Shown here: positions 27,861 through 37,613 of the stretch, in pieces
Layout: each line of letters starts with the position of its first letter
How positions within the stretch are numbered: the stretch's first letter is position 1
Assembly: GCA_040743155.1 (NCBI GenBank)
Contig: JBFLJU010000001.1
Location: 806,001 to 870,000, forward strand
Origin: Cycloclasticus sp.
GTDB taxonomy: Bacteria; Pseudomonadota; Gammaproteobacteria; Methylococcales; Cycloclasticaceae
DNA length: 64,000 nt
Reading direction: 5' to 3'
Notes under the pieces: model-generated
What the model was told of the DNA's origin: nothing
What the model saw: the letters and a program-made list of their open reading frames with translations, nothing else
Database searches by the model: none
Position numbers and translations under genes: made by a program

Positions 27861-27890
27861 AAGCGGCCTTATTGGCCGTTTTTTATTTTA
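27861..27890 (+). terminator. Terminator after the pilZ gene
   Basis: The stem AAGCGGCC/GGCCGTTT, with a 5-base loop around 27869-27873, is followed by TTTTATTTTA, 22 bases after the PilZ stop and 14 bases before tatD. Confidence 0.75.
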
Positions 27891-27903
27891 ATGGAAAATA
27901 ATA

Positions 27904-28680
27904 ATGTTTATAGATTCACATTGCCACCTAGACCGGGTTGACCTAGAACCCTATTCAAATAATGTAGCTGACTATTTAGAAGCGACAAAAGCTGATTTAC
28001 TGGATCATATGTTATGCGTGTCTATTAATTGGGAAGATTATCCAGCGATGCGTGACTTAGTCGCTCATCATGCGAAAATTTCATTGTCGGTAGGGGTTCA
28101 CCCAAATGAACTAGATGGTCATAACCCAAGTGTTGAAGAGTTAGTTGAGGTGGCGCTGGCTGATAATGCCGTTGCTATTGGAGAAACGGGTTTAGATTAT
28201 TACCGACTTGAAAATGAGTCCGATGTGGGAAGTCAACAACAGCGTTTTCGCAATCATATTACAGCGGCAAAACAAACCAATAAGCCTATTATTATCCATA
28301 CGCGTGATGCTAGAGAAGATACGATTAGGATCATGCAGGAAGAAGGTGCTGGCGAAACAGGCGGTGTTTTGCACTGTTTTACGGAAGATTGGGATATGGC
28401 GAAAAAAGCCTTAGACCTGAATTTTTATATCTCTTTTTCAGGTATTGTGACGTTTAAAAATGCTAAGCAAGTTCACGAAGTAGCAAAAAAAGTCCCAAAT
28501 GACCGTTTTTTGATAGAAACTGATTCGCCTTATCTTGCTCCAGTCCCTAAGCGTGGAAAGCCGAATTACCCTAATTATGTTAAGTATGTGGCGGAGAGAA
28601 TGGCCGAGTTAAGAGGCCTACCGTTAGCTAGCGTCGCTAATATCACTTCTAAGAATTACGATACACTGTTCAATCGTTGA
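27904..28680 (+). CDS. TatD-family metal-dependent hydrolase
   Basis: A 258-residue amidohydrolase-fold protein with all family ligands: FIDSHCHLDRVD at 2-13, AIGETGLDYYR, IIHTRDAREDT, GVLHCFTEDW and LIETDSPYLAP. Relatives act as 3'-5' exonucleases or D-aminoacyl hydrolases. By position after holB and pilZ it corresponds to the YcfH branch. Confidence 0.9.
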   Translation: MFIDSHCHLDRVDLEPYSNNVADYLEATKADLLDHMLCVSINWEDYPAMRDLVAHHAKISLSVGVHPNELDGHNPSVEELVEVALADNAVAIGETGLDYYRLENESDVGSQQQRFRNHITAAKQTNKPIIIHTRDAREDTIRIMQEEGAGETGGVLHCFTEDWDMAKKALDLNFYISFSGIVTFKNAKQVHEVAKKVPNDRFLIETDSPYLAPVPKRGKPNYPNYVKYVAERMAELRGLPLASVANITSKNYDTLFNR

Positions 28681-28701
28681 GGCAAATTTTTGCTAGCCTT
28701 T

Positions 28702-30321
28702 TTAAGAATTTGGTAACAGCTGTTGGATTTTTTTTAATAAGGCGTTTTTTTCCACTAGCGTGTTGTTTGCATTGCTGAGTTCTATTTTAAGAGCGTTCAG
28801 CTTTTCTTGTAATGCGGTAATTTCTTTTTCTGCCAGTTCTAAATCTTCGTCTGCTTTGGTTTTGTATGAATCGGAAAAGCGTTGCTGATAGGCAGTAAGT
28901 AACTGGTTGAGTGTTTTCTCGAATGCTTGCCGATCAAACTCGTCAGATGACGCTAACCCTTGAATGTGCTCAATAACGTCATAAAGGGGTTTATCGAATT
29001 GGCGTTGGAAACAATCCGATAACCGTTGATTCACAAAAAGTAAATCCTCTTCGGATCCGCTGAACTGTGAAAATAACTTTAGCGTGGTTGAGTCTAGGCT
29101 ACTTAAGCTTTGTCCATACTTTTCAAAATATACCTGTTCGAGAGTTGCGACGACTTCACGAATATCATCTTTAGGAAAAGAGTTTTGTTCTAAGTAATTA
29201 TAAAACTCACGTACAGACGAGGGTGTAATTTGGCTGCTTGGCTCGGGTTGCTCCTCTACTTGCTGGCTCTGGTACTGTTTGATAGTGTCACAAAAAGTGA
29301 TGGTTTCTTGTTCTGATAAACCACCACTGGATAATTCTTTAATGCAAAAGGCGGCGGCTTGTGCAAAATCAAGCGGGGGCGTAGGAGTCTGAGTAGTATG
29401 GTCTGTTTTTTTAGGCTCAAGGATGAATGTGTTTCTTGGGCTTTCTGATGGGGTTTCAATGCTAGCATTATCAAAGCCACCTTGTTGGCGCCAAAAGTCA
29501 CTGAATGAATCGATGGGGCTGCCATTGGTTTCCTCATCTAAACCTAAAGCTAGTTTTTTGAAACAAGCAGTGGCTTTGGAGTCGGGACTTAAAAGCACAG
29601 TGGGGCATTGGAGGCTAACGGATGAAATCATGGCTTCATCTACTTGGATATATCCTAAATATGAGATATCAACTTCAATGTATTTTTTGACGGCAGATTC
29701 GAATCGTTTATAAATGGATTGGCTATTGTCGAAATCCATTGCCATGTTAACTAAGATATATGATGTTCGATTGTAATTTGAGCGCTTTAAAACTTTGAGT
29801 AGTGAAAATGAATCAGTCAGAGACGTAGGTTCAGGTGTGATAATGATAATGGAAAACTGTGATGCTTTTATAAAATCTAAAACGTCATCAGCTATGCCGG
29901 CGGCGGTATCAATAATCAGATAATCAAATTCTTGCTGCAGCTTATCTAAAGCCGCCAACAAAATAGTTTTTTGCTCGTCTGATAGATGGGCATACTCTGC
30001 GATTCCTGTCGCACCGGGCACGATTTTTAAACCGCGAGGGCCATCAATAATGATGTCTTTTAAGCTTTTTTCACCTTTTAAAAGGTGTTGTAGCGTAAAT
30101 TTTGGTTGAATACCTAAGAGGATATTTATATTAGCTAAACTAGCGTCAGCATCAAACACGCAGACTTTTTTATTTAATGCTGCAAGAGAAAGGGCCAAGT
30201 TGGTTGCGGTGCTGGATTTACCAACGCCACCTTTACCACTGCTAATGGTAATGACCTTTGCTTTCGGTTTGTTCATTTTTTTAATACTTGTGTTACTGTA
30301 AGCTAATTCCATTAGACTCAT
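28702..30321 (-). CDS. MinD/ParA-type ATPase with long C-terminal coiled-coil extension
   Basis: A 539-residue protein. Residues 20-265 form a MinD/FlhG-like P-loop ATPase: deviant Walker A SSGKGGVGKSSTATNLALS, VFDADASLANINILLG and YLIIDTAAGIADDV. After a linker rich in Pro, Ser and Thr there is a 230-residue helical part with no family I recognise, ending in a coiled coil (about 480-535). No flagellar, chemotaxis or septum genes are near. A role in positioning a polar structure, for instance pili, is only a guess. A second ATG at codon 16 is an alternative start. Confidence 0.75.
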   Translation of the reverse strand: MSLMELAYSNTSIKKMNKPKAKVITISSGKGGVGKSSTATNLALSLAALNKKVCVFDADASLANINILLGIQPKFTLQHLLKGEKSLKDIIIDGPRGLKIVPGATGIAEYAHLSDEQKTILLAALDKLQQEFDYLIIDTAAGIADDVLDFIKASQFSIIIITPEPTSLTDSFSLLKVLKRSNYNRTSYILVNMAMDFDNSQSIYKRFESAVKKYIEVDISYLGYIQVDEAMISSVSLQCPTVLLSPDSKATACFKKLALGLDEETNGSPIDSFSDFWRQQGGFDNASIETPSESPRNTFILEPKKTDHTTQTPTPPLDFAQAAAFCIKELSSGGLSEQETITFCDTIKQYQSQQVEEQPEPSSQITPSSVREFYNYLEQNSFPKDDIREVVATLEQVYFEKYGQSLSSLDSTTLKLFSQFSGSEEDLLFVNQRLSDCFQRQFDKPLYDVIEHIQGLASSDEFDRQAFEKTLNQLLTAYQQRFSDSYKTKADEDLELAEKEITALQEKLNALKIELSNANNTLVEKNALLKKIQQLLPNS

Positions 30322-30445
30322 CCCCCATTTGATCCATCACTTCCATTTGATTTAGCACTAAAGAGTAGCTTAAAAAAACTACAAAATGTTGGATCAATTC
30401 TATCAAAATACCCCTCTTTTAAGTTGAATAATTTTACCTAATAGA

Positions 30446-31177
30446 ATGAATATCGAATCTCAATCTTTAACACACGGTATCCGTAGTTTTATCGCTGGAA
30501 TTAATTTAATACGCCTACCTGGTTTGAGGCGCTTTGTCATCATTCCATTGTTGGTTAATATTGCGTTGTTTAGTGTGGCCAGTTGGTTGTTATGGCACTA
30601 TCTCTCAACGGCTGTCGATTCAATGTTGCCTAGCTGGTTATCGTGGTTGGCTTGGCTCATTATTCCTATTTTCATGACGAGTGTTTTAGCCATCGTTTAT
30701 TATTGCTTTACACTTGTCGCGAACATTATTGCAGCGCCTTTTTATGGGCAGTTATCGAAAGGAGTTGAGGCGTATTTAAAAGGCGAGCCCTATGTGGATA
30801 TGAGGAGTGAACATTTCCTAAAAGAGGTGTTTCAGATGTTGGGCTCGGAATTGCGTAAGATCAGTTACTATTTAGTGAGAGCGCTTCCTTTGTTGGTGTT
30901 ATCAGTTATTCCTGGGGTGAATGTTATTAGCTTGCCTTTGTGGCTGTTATTTAGCGCGTGGTTTTTAACGTTTGAATATGCAGGGTATTCATTTGAAAAT
31001 CATAAAGTCCTTTTTAAGGAACAAAAAAGGATATTGAATCAATCACAAGTGAATGGAATGAGCTTTGGTGGCATGAGTTTACTGGCAACGGTGATTCCAG
31101 TTGTTAATTTATTTGCACCGGCTATCGCGGTGGCCGGTGCAACAAAAATGCTTTATGAACGGGGTGAGTTAGATTAG
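30446..31177 (+). CDS. cysZ: CysZ-like sulfate transporter (EI24 family)
   Basis: A 243-residue membrane protein with four hydrophobic segments. The conserved patches GIRSFIAGINLIRLPGLRRF, NIIAAPFYGQLSKGVEAYL and YAGYSFENHK match CysZ, which imports sulfate in E. coli. No cys genes lie beside it, so the sulfate role rests on homology. It is divergent from the MinD-like gene and overlaps the 3' end of mtaB by 9 bases. Confidence 0.85.
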   Translation: MNIESQSLTHGIRSFIAGINLIRLPGLRRFVIIPLLVNIALFSVASWLLWHYLSTAVDSMLPSWLSWLAWLIIPIFMTSVLAIVYYCFTLVANIIAAPFYGQLSKGVEAYLKGEPYVDMRSEHFLKEVFQMLGSELRKISYYLVRALPLLVLSVIPGVNVISLPLWLLFSAWFLTFEYAGYSFENHKVLFKEQKRILNQSQVNGMSFGGMSLLATVIPVVNLFAPAIAVAGATKMLYERGELD

Positions 31178-32455
31178 CTCAGCATTAAAAACGTTACCTT
31201 CAATGGATGTTATTTTGCAGGCGGCGAGGTGGTTAGTCAGTTTCTCGGGTTCTAAGCTGGTTATTTTTACTCGGAGGTAGTTGGGCGTATAACCAAATAA
31301 TGTTGTTGAGCCGTCGACATTGAGTTGATGGTTGTCTTCCCACAACACAGAAACCGTTGAGCCAACTAAGCTGTTCATTTGTGATTGCTTTGCTAATTCA
31401 GCAAGCCCATGCAGTGTTTTACTTCGAGCTTTCTTTATGTCACCGTTTACTTGTTGAGGCATTGAGGCGGCTTTTGTGCCTTCCCGCGTTGAGTAGGTGA
31501 AAATATGTAGGTCGCCAAACTTCATTTCTTTAACAAAATCGAGAGTTTGTTGCCATTCTTCGTCTGTCTCGCCGGGGAAGCCAACAATGATGTCGGAAGT
31601 AATATTGATATTCGGAACAATATCACGTGCTTTAGCAACCAGTGTGCGAAATTCGTCTGTTTTACAGCGCCTTGCCATTCTTCTTAACACAGTGTCCGAA
31701 CCACTTTGTATTGGCAAGTGCATATGGGGCATTAACCGGGGGTTTTTGAAGAGTTCAAAAAAACCGTCAGGTAAATCCCAAGGCTCTAACGAGCCCATTC
31801 GTATTCTTGGAATCTTTGTTTGTTCTAACAATGATTTCACTAATGTGTACAAGTCGCCATCAATATCGCTGCCATACCCTCCGAGGTGTACACCGGTAAT
31901 GACAACTTCGGAAATGCCTTGTTGGTGAATGCTATTTACTTCAGCGACGATCTGTTCGGTAGGTTTACTTTTTTCATCGCCCCTAGCGATGGTCACTATG
32001 CAAAAGCTACAACGGTACCTACAGCCATCCTGCACTTTAATAAAAGCGCGTTGACGCCCCCTAGAAAATAAAGCGACTTCGCTGGGCTCAGTGGCAATAC
32101 TGGGCATTGTTTCTTCGCTAAGCTGTTCAAGGGTTAACTTAACAAGTTGCTCTTTTTGTTGATTGTTTATGAGTAAATCAACACCTTCTAGCGCAACGGT
32201 TTCTTGTTCATTTAATGTGGCGTAACAGCCGCTCACGACAAGTTTCGCTTTGGGGTTTTTTTTATGTGTTTTACGTATTAGTTGACGAGATTTTCGAACA
32301 GCACCTTGGGTGACCGCACAGGTATTTAGTACTAAAATATCTGGTGTCTCATCTTCGTCAACAAGGGTGTGGCCGTGGGCGCTAAAATCGTTTGCCCATG
32401 ACTCTGTTTCTGCTTCATTAAGTCGACAGCCTAATGTTTTAAGGTGAACGCGCAT
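31169..32455 (-). CDS. mtaB: tRNA t6A37 methylthiotransferase
   Basis: A 428-residue radical SAM methylthiotransferase. The N-terminal cluster cysteines are C10, C46 and C77 (LKTLGCRLNEAE, NTCAVT, VVSGCYA); the radical SAM cluster is CRYRCSFCIV (C144, C148, C151); and a TRAM-like C-terminus follows. The segment LKTLGCRLNEAE is characteristic of MtaB rather than MiaB or RimO. It makes ms2t6A at position 37 of certain tRNAs. Confidence 0.9.
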   Translation of the reverse strand: MRVHLKTLGCRLNEAETESWANDFSAHGHTLVDEDETPDILVLNTCAVTQGAVRKSRQLIRKTHKKNPKAKLVVSGCYATLNEQETVALEGVDLLINNQQKEQLVKLTLEQLSEETMPSIATEPSEVALFSRGRQRAFIKVQDGCRYRCSFCIVTIARGDEKSKPTEQIVAEVNSIHQQGISEVVITGVHLGGYGSDIDGDLYTLVKSLLEQTKIPRIRMGSLEPWDLPDGFFELFKNPRLMPHMHLPIQSGSDTVLRRMARRCKTDEFRTLVAKARDIVPNINITSDIIVGFPGETDEEWQQTLDFVKEMKFGDLHIFTYSTREGTKAASMPQQVNGDIKKARSKTLHGLAELAKQSQMNSLVGSTVSVLWEDNHQLNVDGSTTLFGYTPNYLRVKITSLEPEKLTNHLAACKITSIEGNVFNAELI

Positions 32456-32494
32456 TGAAAAGCTCGAATGATTTGAATAGGCGCGTATTTTACG

Positions 32495-34792
32495 CTATTT
32501 GTCTTGTTTACAGATAAAGTCGAGGACTTTTTGTTGGCAATCGTCGCTATTCTCGTGCAAGATCCCGTGTCGACTGGAACTGATCCATTGGTAGGATAAT
32601 AATTGGCTGGGTATGCGCTTAATAAGTGTTGCCATGCTCATGGAATCAACGACAGGGTCATTATCGCCCTGAAGTAAAAAAACTGGGCAACGTAGCTTCT
32701 TTAATCGGACAGTCGTTTTATCAATTAATATCAATAGTTGGTTAATTGCTGCGACAGGGGTGCTGTGATAATTAATATGCGGGTGCTCGGGTGAGTTTTC
32801 TGTAAAGGGTAAAATGCCTTCAGACCCACTGATCTTTTTTATGATTTTATTTGCCGTATCGGCCACTTTCACGAATTGAATCAAAGGGTCTTTAAGCATA
32901 ATAGGCGTAGAGCACGCCGTTACCGATGAGATATTAAGGCGACTGTTTGCTGCGGTTATCAGTGCTAATAAACTACCGCTAGAGAAACCGATGAGGTGCA
33001 CTTGTTTGCTGTAACAGTGTGCTATTTTTATACTTTGGCGGACCGATTGACGCCAGTCTTGCCACGTTCTTTCGTGTAAATCCCAAGGCGATGTACCGTG
33101 TCCCTTGAGCCGGCAGCCAACAACGATGTAGCCTAGTTTGAAGAACTTCTCAGCTAATTCTCTAAGCTCGGCCGGAGTGGATAGCAGGCCGTGGATGAGT
33201 ACAATGCATTGGCCATTATTTTTTGTTGGCTTTAATAGGTAGGGGAGCGCGGCTTGTTCGTTAATGTGCTGTTGTTGGTTGATTTCTTGGTGCTTTGTGT
33301 CGGTAAATTGTGCAAGATCCCATTGATATTCAAGTAGTTCGTCTTCAAAGAGCATCTGTGCAAACTCATCTAATTGCTTCTTGAAATTAAAAGTTAGGCT
33401 GCGTTTGATGGATTGATTTATTTGAGGAATGGCCGAAACTTCATTGGCATTAACAACCATTGGGTTTTTATAACGAATACTGTCAAAGTCGTGTTCCGAT
33501 GATAGTTGCTCGGTAAAGTTATAGTAGGCTCCGGATGCTTCAAGTATGTTCGCCTTATAGGCACTTCTTAAAAACTGATTAAATGTTTCGCTTTTTGTCA
33601 TTAACAAATTACGATAAATAGAGGGGTTTTTAAGTGTTTTATGGAAACTTAACGAGCGATCTCCTTGTAATACCTTAATGGTGTGGTAAATCAGTTCATG
33701 CAGCTTTTTTTTGTTGACGTGAGTTTTTCCCTTATCAATGAAATGCATAATAAATGTAGCGGCAATATGAGCAATATTAATGGTGACATTGCTATAAATT
33801 GCATGCATATAATCATCGCGAATTTTATGTGCATTGCGCTGATAGCTGAGCCGAAACAATAAGTTACTCCATGTATTGTCATTTTCAGCTTTATTTAATA
33901 TTTGCTTCAGTGTTAAATCTGAATTTTTGATAAAAGCGGTTGTAATAGTGGACTCAAGCCGCGTCCAATAGTTTTCTGCAATGATGGGTTTGCCCAACCG
34001 GATATCCATATCGGTATCTTTAAATAAAAAATTACCTTCTATTAATAGCTCTTCAGATAAGCGCTTATGTAAGTTATCAACAAAGAATTGAACGCTGTTG
34101 TTGAGTGCGTTATCACCGATACGTAAGGGATAAAAGGTAATGTTGCATGGGATAATAACGGTGGGCTTCTCACAGGTTTCTAATAACTTCTGCTCGTTAT
34201 CAAAACCTAACTCTTGGGCCCATAAAGATAATATATCGCTGTTTTCTTGTTGCCTAATATCACGAACCGCTTGTTTGAAAATAGCAATGGCTAACGCGAT
34301 AACGGCTGGCCCAGTGTGTAATTTTCGGCGTTCATCGCCTGATCGTGAATAAATACGATAACGGCCTTTATCATCAAGGATTCGGCGGTCTTTTACTATG
34401 CCGCCCTCTGGAAAGGCGACCAGTTTTTGGTTTGATAAAACGCCTTTTGCCGTAAGGTACATAAGGGCGTCTGCATCGTTAGGTATGCCGCCTAGTTCTA
34501 TTAAATAACGCCCGAAAATATTATCAGAAAATAATTCTTTTGACGCTATCGATCTAGAATATAAGTTGGTTTTTTCGTAGATGAGATACTGTGGAATGAA
34601 TGCCTCAAAGCGAGCAAAGTGATTGAATAGAAAGATATCGCCCTCTAACCAAGATGATGTGTTTCCATGTGTCCGTATGGTAAGGCTGAAAACCTTGAAT
34701 AAGGTTTTCATTGCGTGATATGTCCAGTGGTAGGTGTCTGGATTTATCTCATATTGCTCAGGTTCGATTTTATTTTTTGAGTCGTTGCTCAT
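32495..34792 (-). CDS. Acyltransferase / alpha-beta hydrolase fusion protein
   Basis: The 765-residue protein has two parts. The N-terminal half resembles glycerol-phosphate acyltransferases of the PlsB/PlsC superfamily: FLFNHFARFEAF is the HxxxxD box with Glu in place of Asp (H58, E63), and VAFPEGGIVKDRR (about 127-139) matches the FPEG box. The last 230 residues are an alpha/beta hydrolase: oxyanion-region IHGLLSTP, nucleophile in IGFSSGS (S604), acid in QGDNDPVVD, and histidine in SSRHGILHEN (H742). It has no signal peptide. Divergent by 49 bases are a phosphopantetheinyl transferase and an acyl-AMP ligase with a carrier domain. Moving an acyl group from that carrier to an unknown acceptor, with the hydrolase editing or releasing, is inference. 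Confidence 0.75.
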   Translation of the reverse strand: MSNDSKNKIEPEQYEINPDTYHWTYHAMKTLFKVFSLTIRTHGNTSSWLEGDIFLFNHFARFEAFIPQYLIYEKTNLYSRSIASKELFSDNIFGRYLIELGGIPNDADALMYLTAKGVLSNQKLVAFPEGGIVKDRRILDDKGRYRIYSRSGDERRKLHTGPAVIALAIAIFKQAVRDIRQQENSDILSLWAQELGFDNEQKLLETCEKPTVIIPCNITFYPLRIGDNALNNSVQFFVDNLHKRLSEELLIEGNFLFKDTDMDIRLGKPIIAENYWTRLESTITTAFIKNSDLTLKQILNKAENDNTWSNLLFRLSYQRNAHKIRDDYMHAIYSNVTINIAHIAATFIMHFIDKGKTHVNKKKLHELIYHTIKVLQGDRSLSFHKTLKNPSIYRNLLMTKSETFNQFLRSAYKANILEASGAYYNFTEQLSSEHDFDSIRYKNPMVVNANEVSAIPQINQSIKRSLTFNFKKQLDEFAQMLFEDELLEYQWDLAQFTDTKHQEINQQQHINEQAALPYLLKPTKNNGQCIVLIHGLLSTPAELRELAEKFFKLGYIVVGCRLKGHGTSPWDLHERTWQDWRQSVRQSIKIAHCYSKQVHLIGFSSGSLLALITAANSRLNISSVTACSTPIMLKDPLIQFVKVADTANKIIKKISGSEGILPFTENSPEHPHINYHSTPVAAINQLLILIDKTTVRLKKLRCPVFLLQGDNDPVVDSMSMATLIKRIPSQLLSYQWISSSRHGILHENSDDCQQKVLDFICKQDK

Positions 34793-34841
34793 GCTCGTGT
34801 TTTAATTAAAATCTAAGCGTTTAAAAATATAGTAGTTCATT

Positions 34842-35582
34842 ATGGTGAGTTTTACTCAAAAAATTACACATCAAATACCGGGTTTAAAAAAGGGTGACGT
34901 TCATGTGTGGCGGCTTGCTTTAAACGGTTCAATAGGACAAGGTCAGCAAGCTATATTAAGTAGTAATGAAATTGACAAGATAAACCGGTTAAGAAACCAA
35001 CAACATAGAGCGCACGCTCTATTGATGAGGGTTCAGCTAAGGCAGTTACTATCGCGGTATTTAGACTTAAACTCCAACGAGATAAAGTTTTCATATCGAG
35101 AGTATGGAAAACCTTACCTTGCTGATGCTAGCTTGTCATTCAATGTCTCAGATTCAGGCTCGCAAGCGTTAGTGGCCGTGAGTTTGACTGATGAACTTGG
35201 TGTGGATATTGAAAATTGGCGGACTATGGCTAACTTAGCGGGCATGGTAAGACGAAATTTTTCCGCTAATGAGCAACAACAATGGTTAGATGTTCTTGAT
35301 AAGGATCAAGAAGCGACATTTTTTGATCTTTGGACGCGTAAAGAAGCCTTTATTAAAGCAACAGGAAGGGGGCTTGGAATGGGAGTGGCGCGTTGTGGGT
35401 TTAGTTTATTGAAGCCTAACGATCTGTTGGAATGCCCAGTTGAATACGGTAACCCATCTGAATGGTCGTGTGTATCGTTAGATGTAGGCGAGAGGGTGAG
35501 TGCATCCCTTGTTATTAGAGCGCAACATTGTCAACCAACTCTCTATACATTTGAGCCTGAAAATCTCCCCACAATTATCTAA
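34842..35582 (+). CDS. 4'-phosphopantetheinyl transferase, Sfp type
   Basis: A 246-residue enzyme. Magnesium and catalytic motifs are ELGVDIENWR (D122, E124) and FFDLWTRKEAFIKATGRGL (W164, K167, E168), with LSFNVSDSG earlier. Sfp-type enzymes move phosphopantetheine from CoA to carrier domains of polyketide, peptide or fatty-acid systems. The next gene ends in such a carrier domain 62 bases downstream, which is its most likely partner. It is about twice the length of AcpS, so a different activity from the housekeeping enzyme is expected. Confidence 0.9.
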   Translation: MVSFTQKITHQIPGLKKGDVHVWRLALNGSIGQGQQAILSSNEIDKINRLRNQQHRAHALLMRVQLRQLLSRYLDLNSNEIKFSYREYGKPYLADASLSFNVSDSGSQALVAVSLTDELGVDIENWRTMANLAGMVRRNFSANEQQQWLDVLDKDQEATFFDLWTRKEAFIKATGRGLGMGVARCGFSLLKPNDLLECPVEYGNPSEWSCVSLDVGERVSASLVIRAQHCQPTLYTFEPENLPTII

Positions 35583-35644
35583 TAGCGATAAACTACGCCC
35601 CAGTATTAAGTTTGTACATTATTTAAATAAATTTTTCCTACACC

Positions 35645-37606
35645 ATGAATGAATTCCCTAACACCCTTGTCGACGCGCTGGATAGAAATAAAGATGCCAG
35701 TAAAAAGATCACCTATATCAATGGCAAAGACAGTGAACGGCAGGTCAGCTATCCAGATTTAAGGCAACGTGCGTTAGGGTTGCTGCACCATATTCAGCAA
35801 AAGGGCGCGTCTGAGGGTGATGAGCTTATTATTCATTTAGCCGAAAATGAGCAATTTATCGATACATTTTGGGCTTGTCAGTACGGTGGTATCGTTGCTG
35901 TGCCACTGGCGATTGGAACGAGTGATGGCCATCGTCAGAAGGTTTTCAATGTTTTTGAGAAATTAGATACGCCCTACATTGCAACGTCAAGAAAGGCGCT
36001 ACAACGCTTAAAAGTCTTCGCTGAAGAACAGGGTAAAGAGTCTATTTACGATGAGATTCAACAAAAAGCAGTGATGCTTGATCGAATTGAAGAATTTGAT
36101 ACGTTGGGGGAAATCGCAAATATTGAGCCAGAACAGACCGCTTTTATACAGTTTTCCTCAGGTTCAACGGGTGATCCAAAAGGCGTTGTACTGACCCATA
36201 AAAATCTTATAACTAATTTGTATGGCATTATTGAATGCAGTGCATTTGACGAGAAGGATAGCTTTTTTAGTTGGATGCCGTTGACGCATGATTTGGGTAT
36301 TATTGGTTTTCACTTAACACCACTGTTTGTCAATATCGATCAATTTATGATGCCAACCGAATTATTTGTTCGGCGTCCAAGTCTTTGGCTTGAGAAAGCA
36401 AGCGAAAAGAAAGCGACGATTCTTTCGTCACCCAATTTTGGTTATAAGCATGTCTTAAAACGCTTTAAACCAGAAAGTCAACAAGCGCTTGACCTAAGCC
36501 ATGTTCGTTTGTTGTTTAATGGTGCGGAGCCTATTTCAGCTGATTTATGTAGAGAATTTAATGCCGTTATGGAACCGTTTGGGTTATCACCGACCGCTAT
36601 GTTTACCGTGTACGGTTTGGCAGAAGCTTGTCTTGTCGTTAGTTTTCCAGCACTGGCTCAACCGCTTTCAACGATACATGTTTTAAGGCACTCGTTGATT
36701 GAAGGGCAGCCAGGTGAGCTTGTTTCTCAAGCGACTAATCAAAGTGTTGAATTGGTTCGTTTGGGCTACGCTATCACTGGTACGGAGATGACGATTGTGG
36801 ATGCTAATGGCAAACCTGTCGCTGAGAACGTCATTGGTCGTGTGTTAATAAAAGGCGATAATGTGACGAAGGGTTATTACCATCAAACTGCTTTGAATAA
36901 AGAGCTAATTTCTGCGGATGGTTGGCTAAATACGGGGGATCAAGGCTTAATAAATGACGGGCAACTGGTTATCACAGGCAGAACCAAAGATTTGATTATC
37001 GTTAATGGTCAGAATTATTACGCACCGGACCTCGAATCAGTTTGTGAACATGTGGCCGGAATTGAGCTGGGTAAAGTGATTGTCTGCGGTTTTCGCAATG
37101 AGGATGAGGGGACTGACGAGTTAGTTGTTTTTGTCTTATACCGCGGTGAATTAGAGGATTTTTATCAAACAACCATTGACGTTAGGCGGCAATTGAATGA
37201 AAAATCTGGCTTGGACGTTGCGCATGTTTTACCGATTAAAAAGGTGCCTAAAACCACCAGTGGAAAGGTTCAGCGTTTTGCGTTGGCAGAACAATTCATG
37301 CAAGGTGATTTCAATGAAATTATTGCTGCGTTAACGGAGCTGTCCGAAACGAGCGCAACAGAATTTGTTGCTGCCGGTAGTTCGGTAGAAAGAACGTTAT
37401 TAGAAGTTTGTCATTCCGTAGTGGCTGATCAAAAAATCAATTTGAATGATAATATTTTTGAAATGGGAACGAGCTCATTAAAGCTCGCGCAAATACATGA
37501 AAAGATAGACGAGGCTTATCCGGATGTTGTTGAGCTAACCGACTTTTTTGACTATCCAACCATTGAAGAATTAGCTGGTTTTATTGCTAAAAGATTGAGC
37601 GCTTGA
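35645..37606 (+). CDS. Fatty acyl-AMP ligase with C-terminal acyl carrier domain
   Basis: The 653-residue protein is an adenylate-forming enzyme: P-loop IQFSSGSTGDPKGVVLTH (about 168-185), FFSWMPLTHDLGIIGFHL (a stretch typical of fatty acyl-AMP ligases), LNTGDQGLINDGQLVITGRTKDL in the hinge region, and the catalytic lysine in PKTTSGKVQR (near 540). The last 75 residues are a carrier domain with its serine in FEMGTSSLKLAQIH (S611). It should activate a fatty or other carboxylic acid as AMP ester and load it on its own phosphopantetheine arm. No polyketide synthase or peptide synthetase module follows, so the acceptor is unknown. Confidence 0.88.
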   Translation: MNEFPNTLVDALDRNKDASKKITYINGKDSERQVSYPDLRQRALGLLHHIQQKGASEGDELIIHLAENEQFIDTFWACQYGGIVAVPLAIGTSDGHRQKVFNVFEKLDTPYIATSRKALQRLKVFAEEQGKESIYDEIQQKAVMLDRIEEFDTLGEIANIEPEQTAFIQFSSGSTGDPKGVVLTHKNLITNLYGIIECSAFDEKDSFFSWMPLTHDLGIIGFHLTPLFVNIDQFMMPTELFVRRPSLWLEKASEKKATILSSPNFGYKHVLKRFKPESQQALDLSHVRLLFNGAEPISADLCREFNAVMEPFGLSPTAMFTVYGLAEACLVVSFPALAQPLSTIHVLRHSLIEGQPGELVSQATNQSVELVRLGYAITGTEMTIVDANGKPVAENVIGRVLIKGDNVTKGYYHQTALNKELISADGWLNTGDQGLINDGQLVITGRTKDLIIVNGQNYYAPDLESVCEHVAGIELGKVIVCGFRNEDEGTDELVVFVLYRGELEDFYQTTIDVRRQLNEKSGLDVAHVLPIKKVPKTTSGKVQRFALAEQFMQGDFNEIIAALTELSETSATEFVAAGSSVERTLLEVCHSVVADQKINLNDNIFEMGTSSLKLAQIHEKIDEAYPDVVELTDFFDYPTIEELAGFIAKRLSA

Positions 37607-37613
37607 TTAACCG

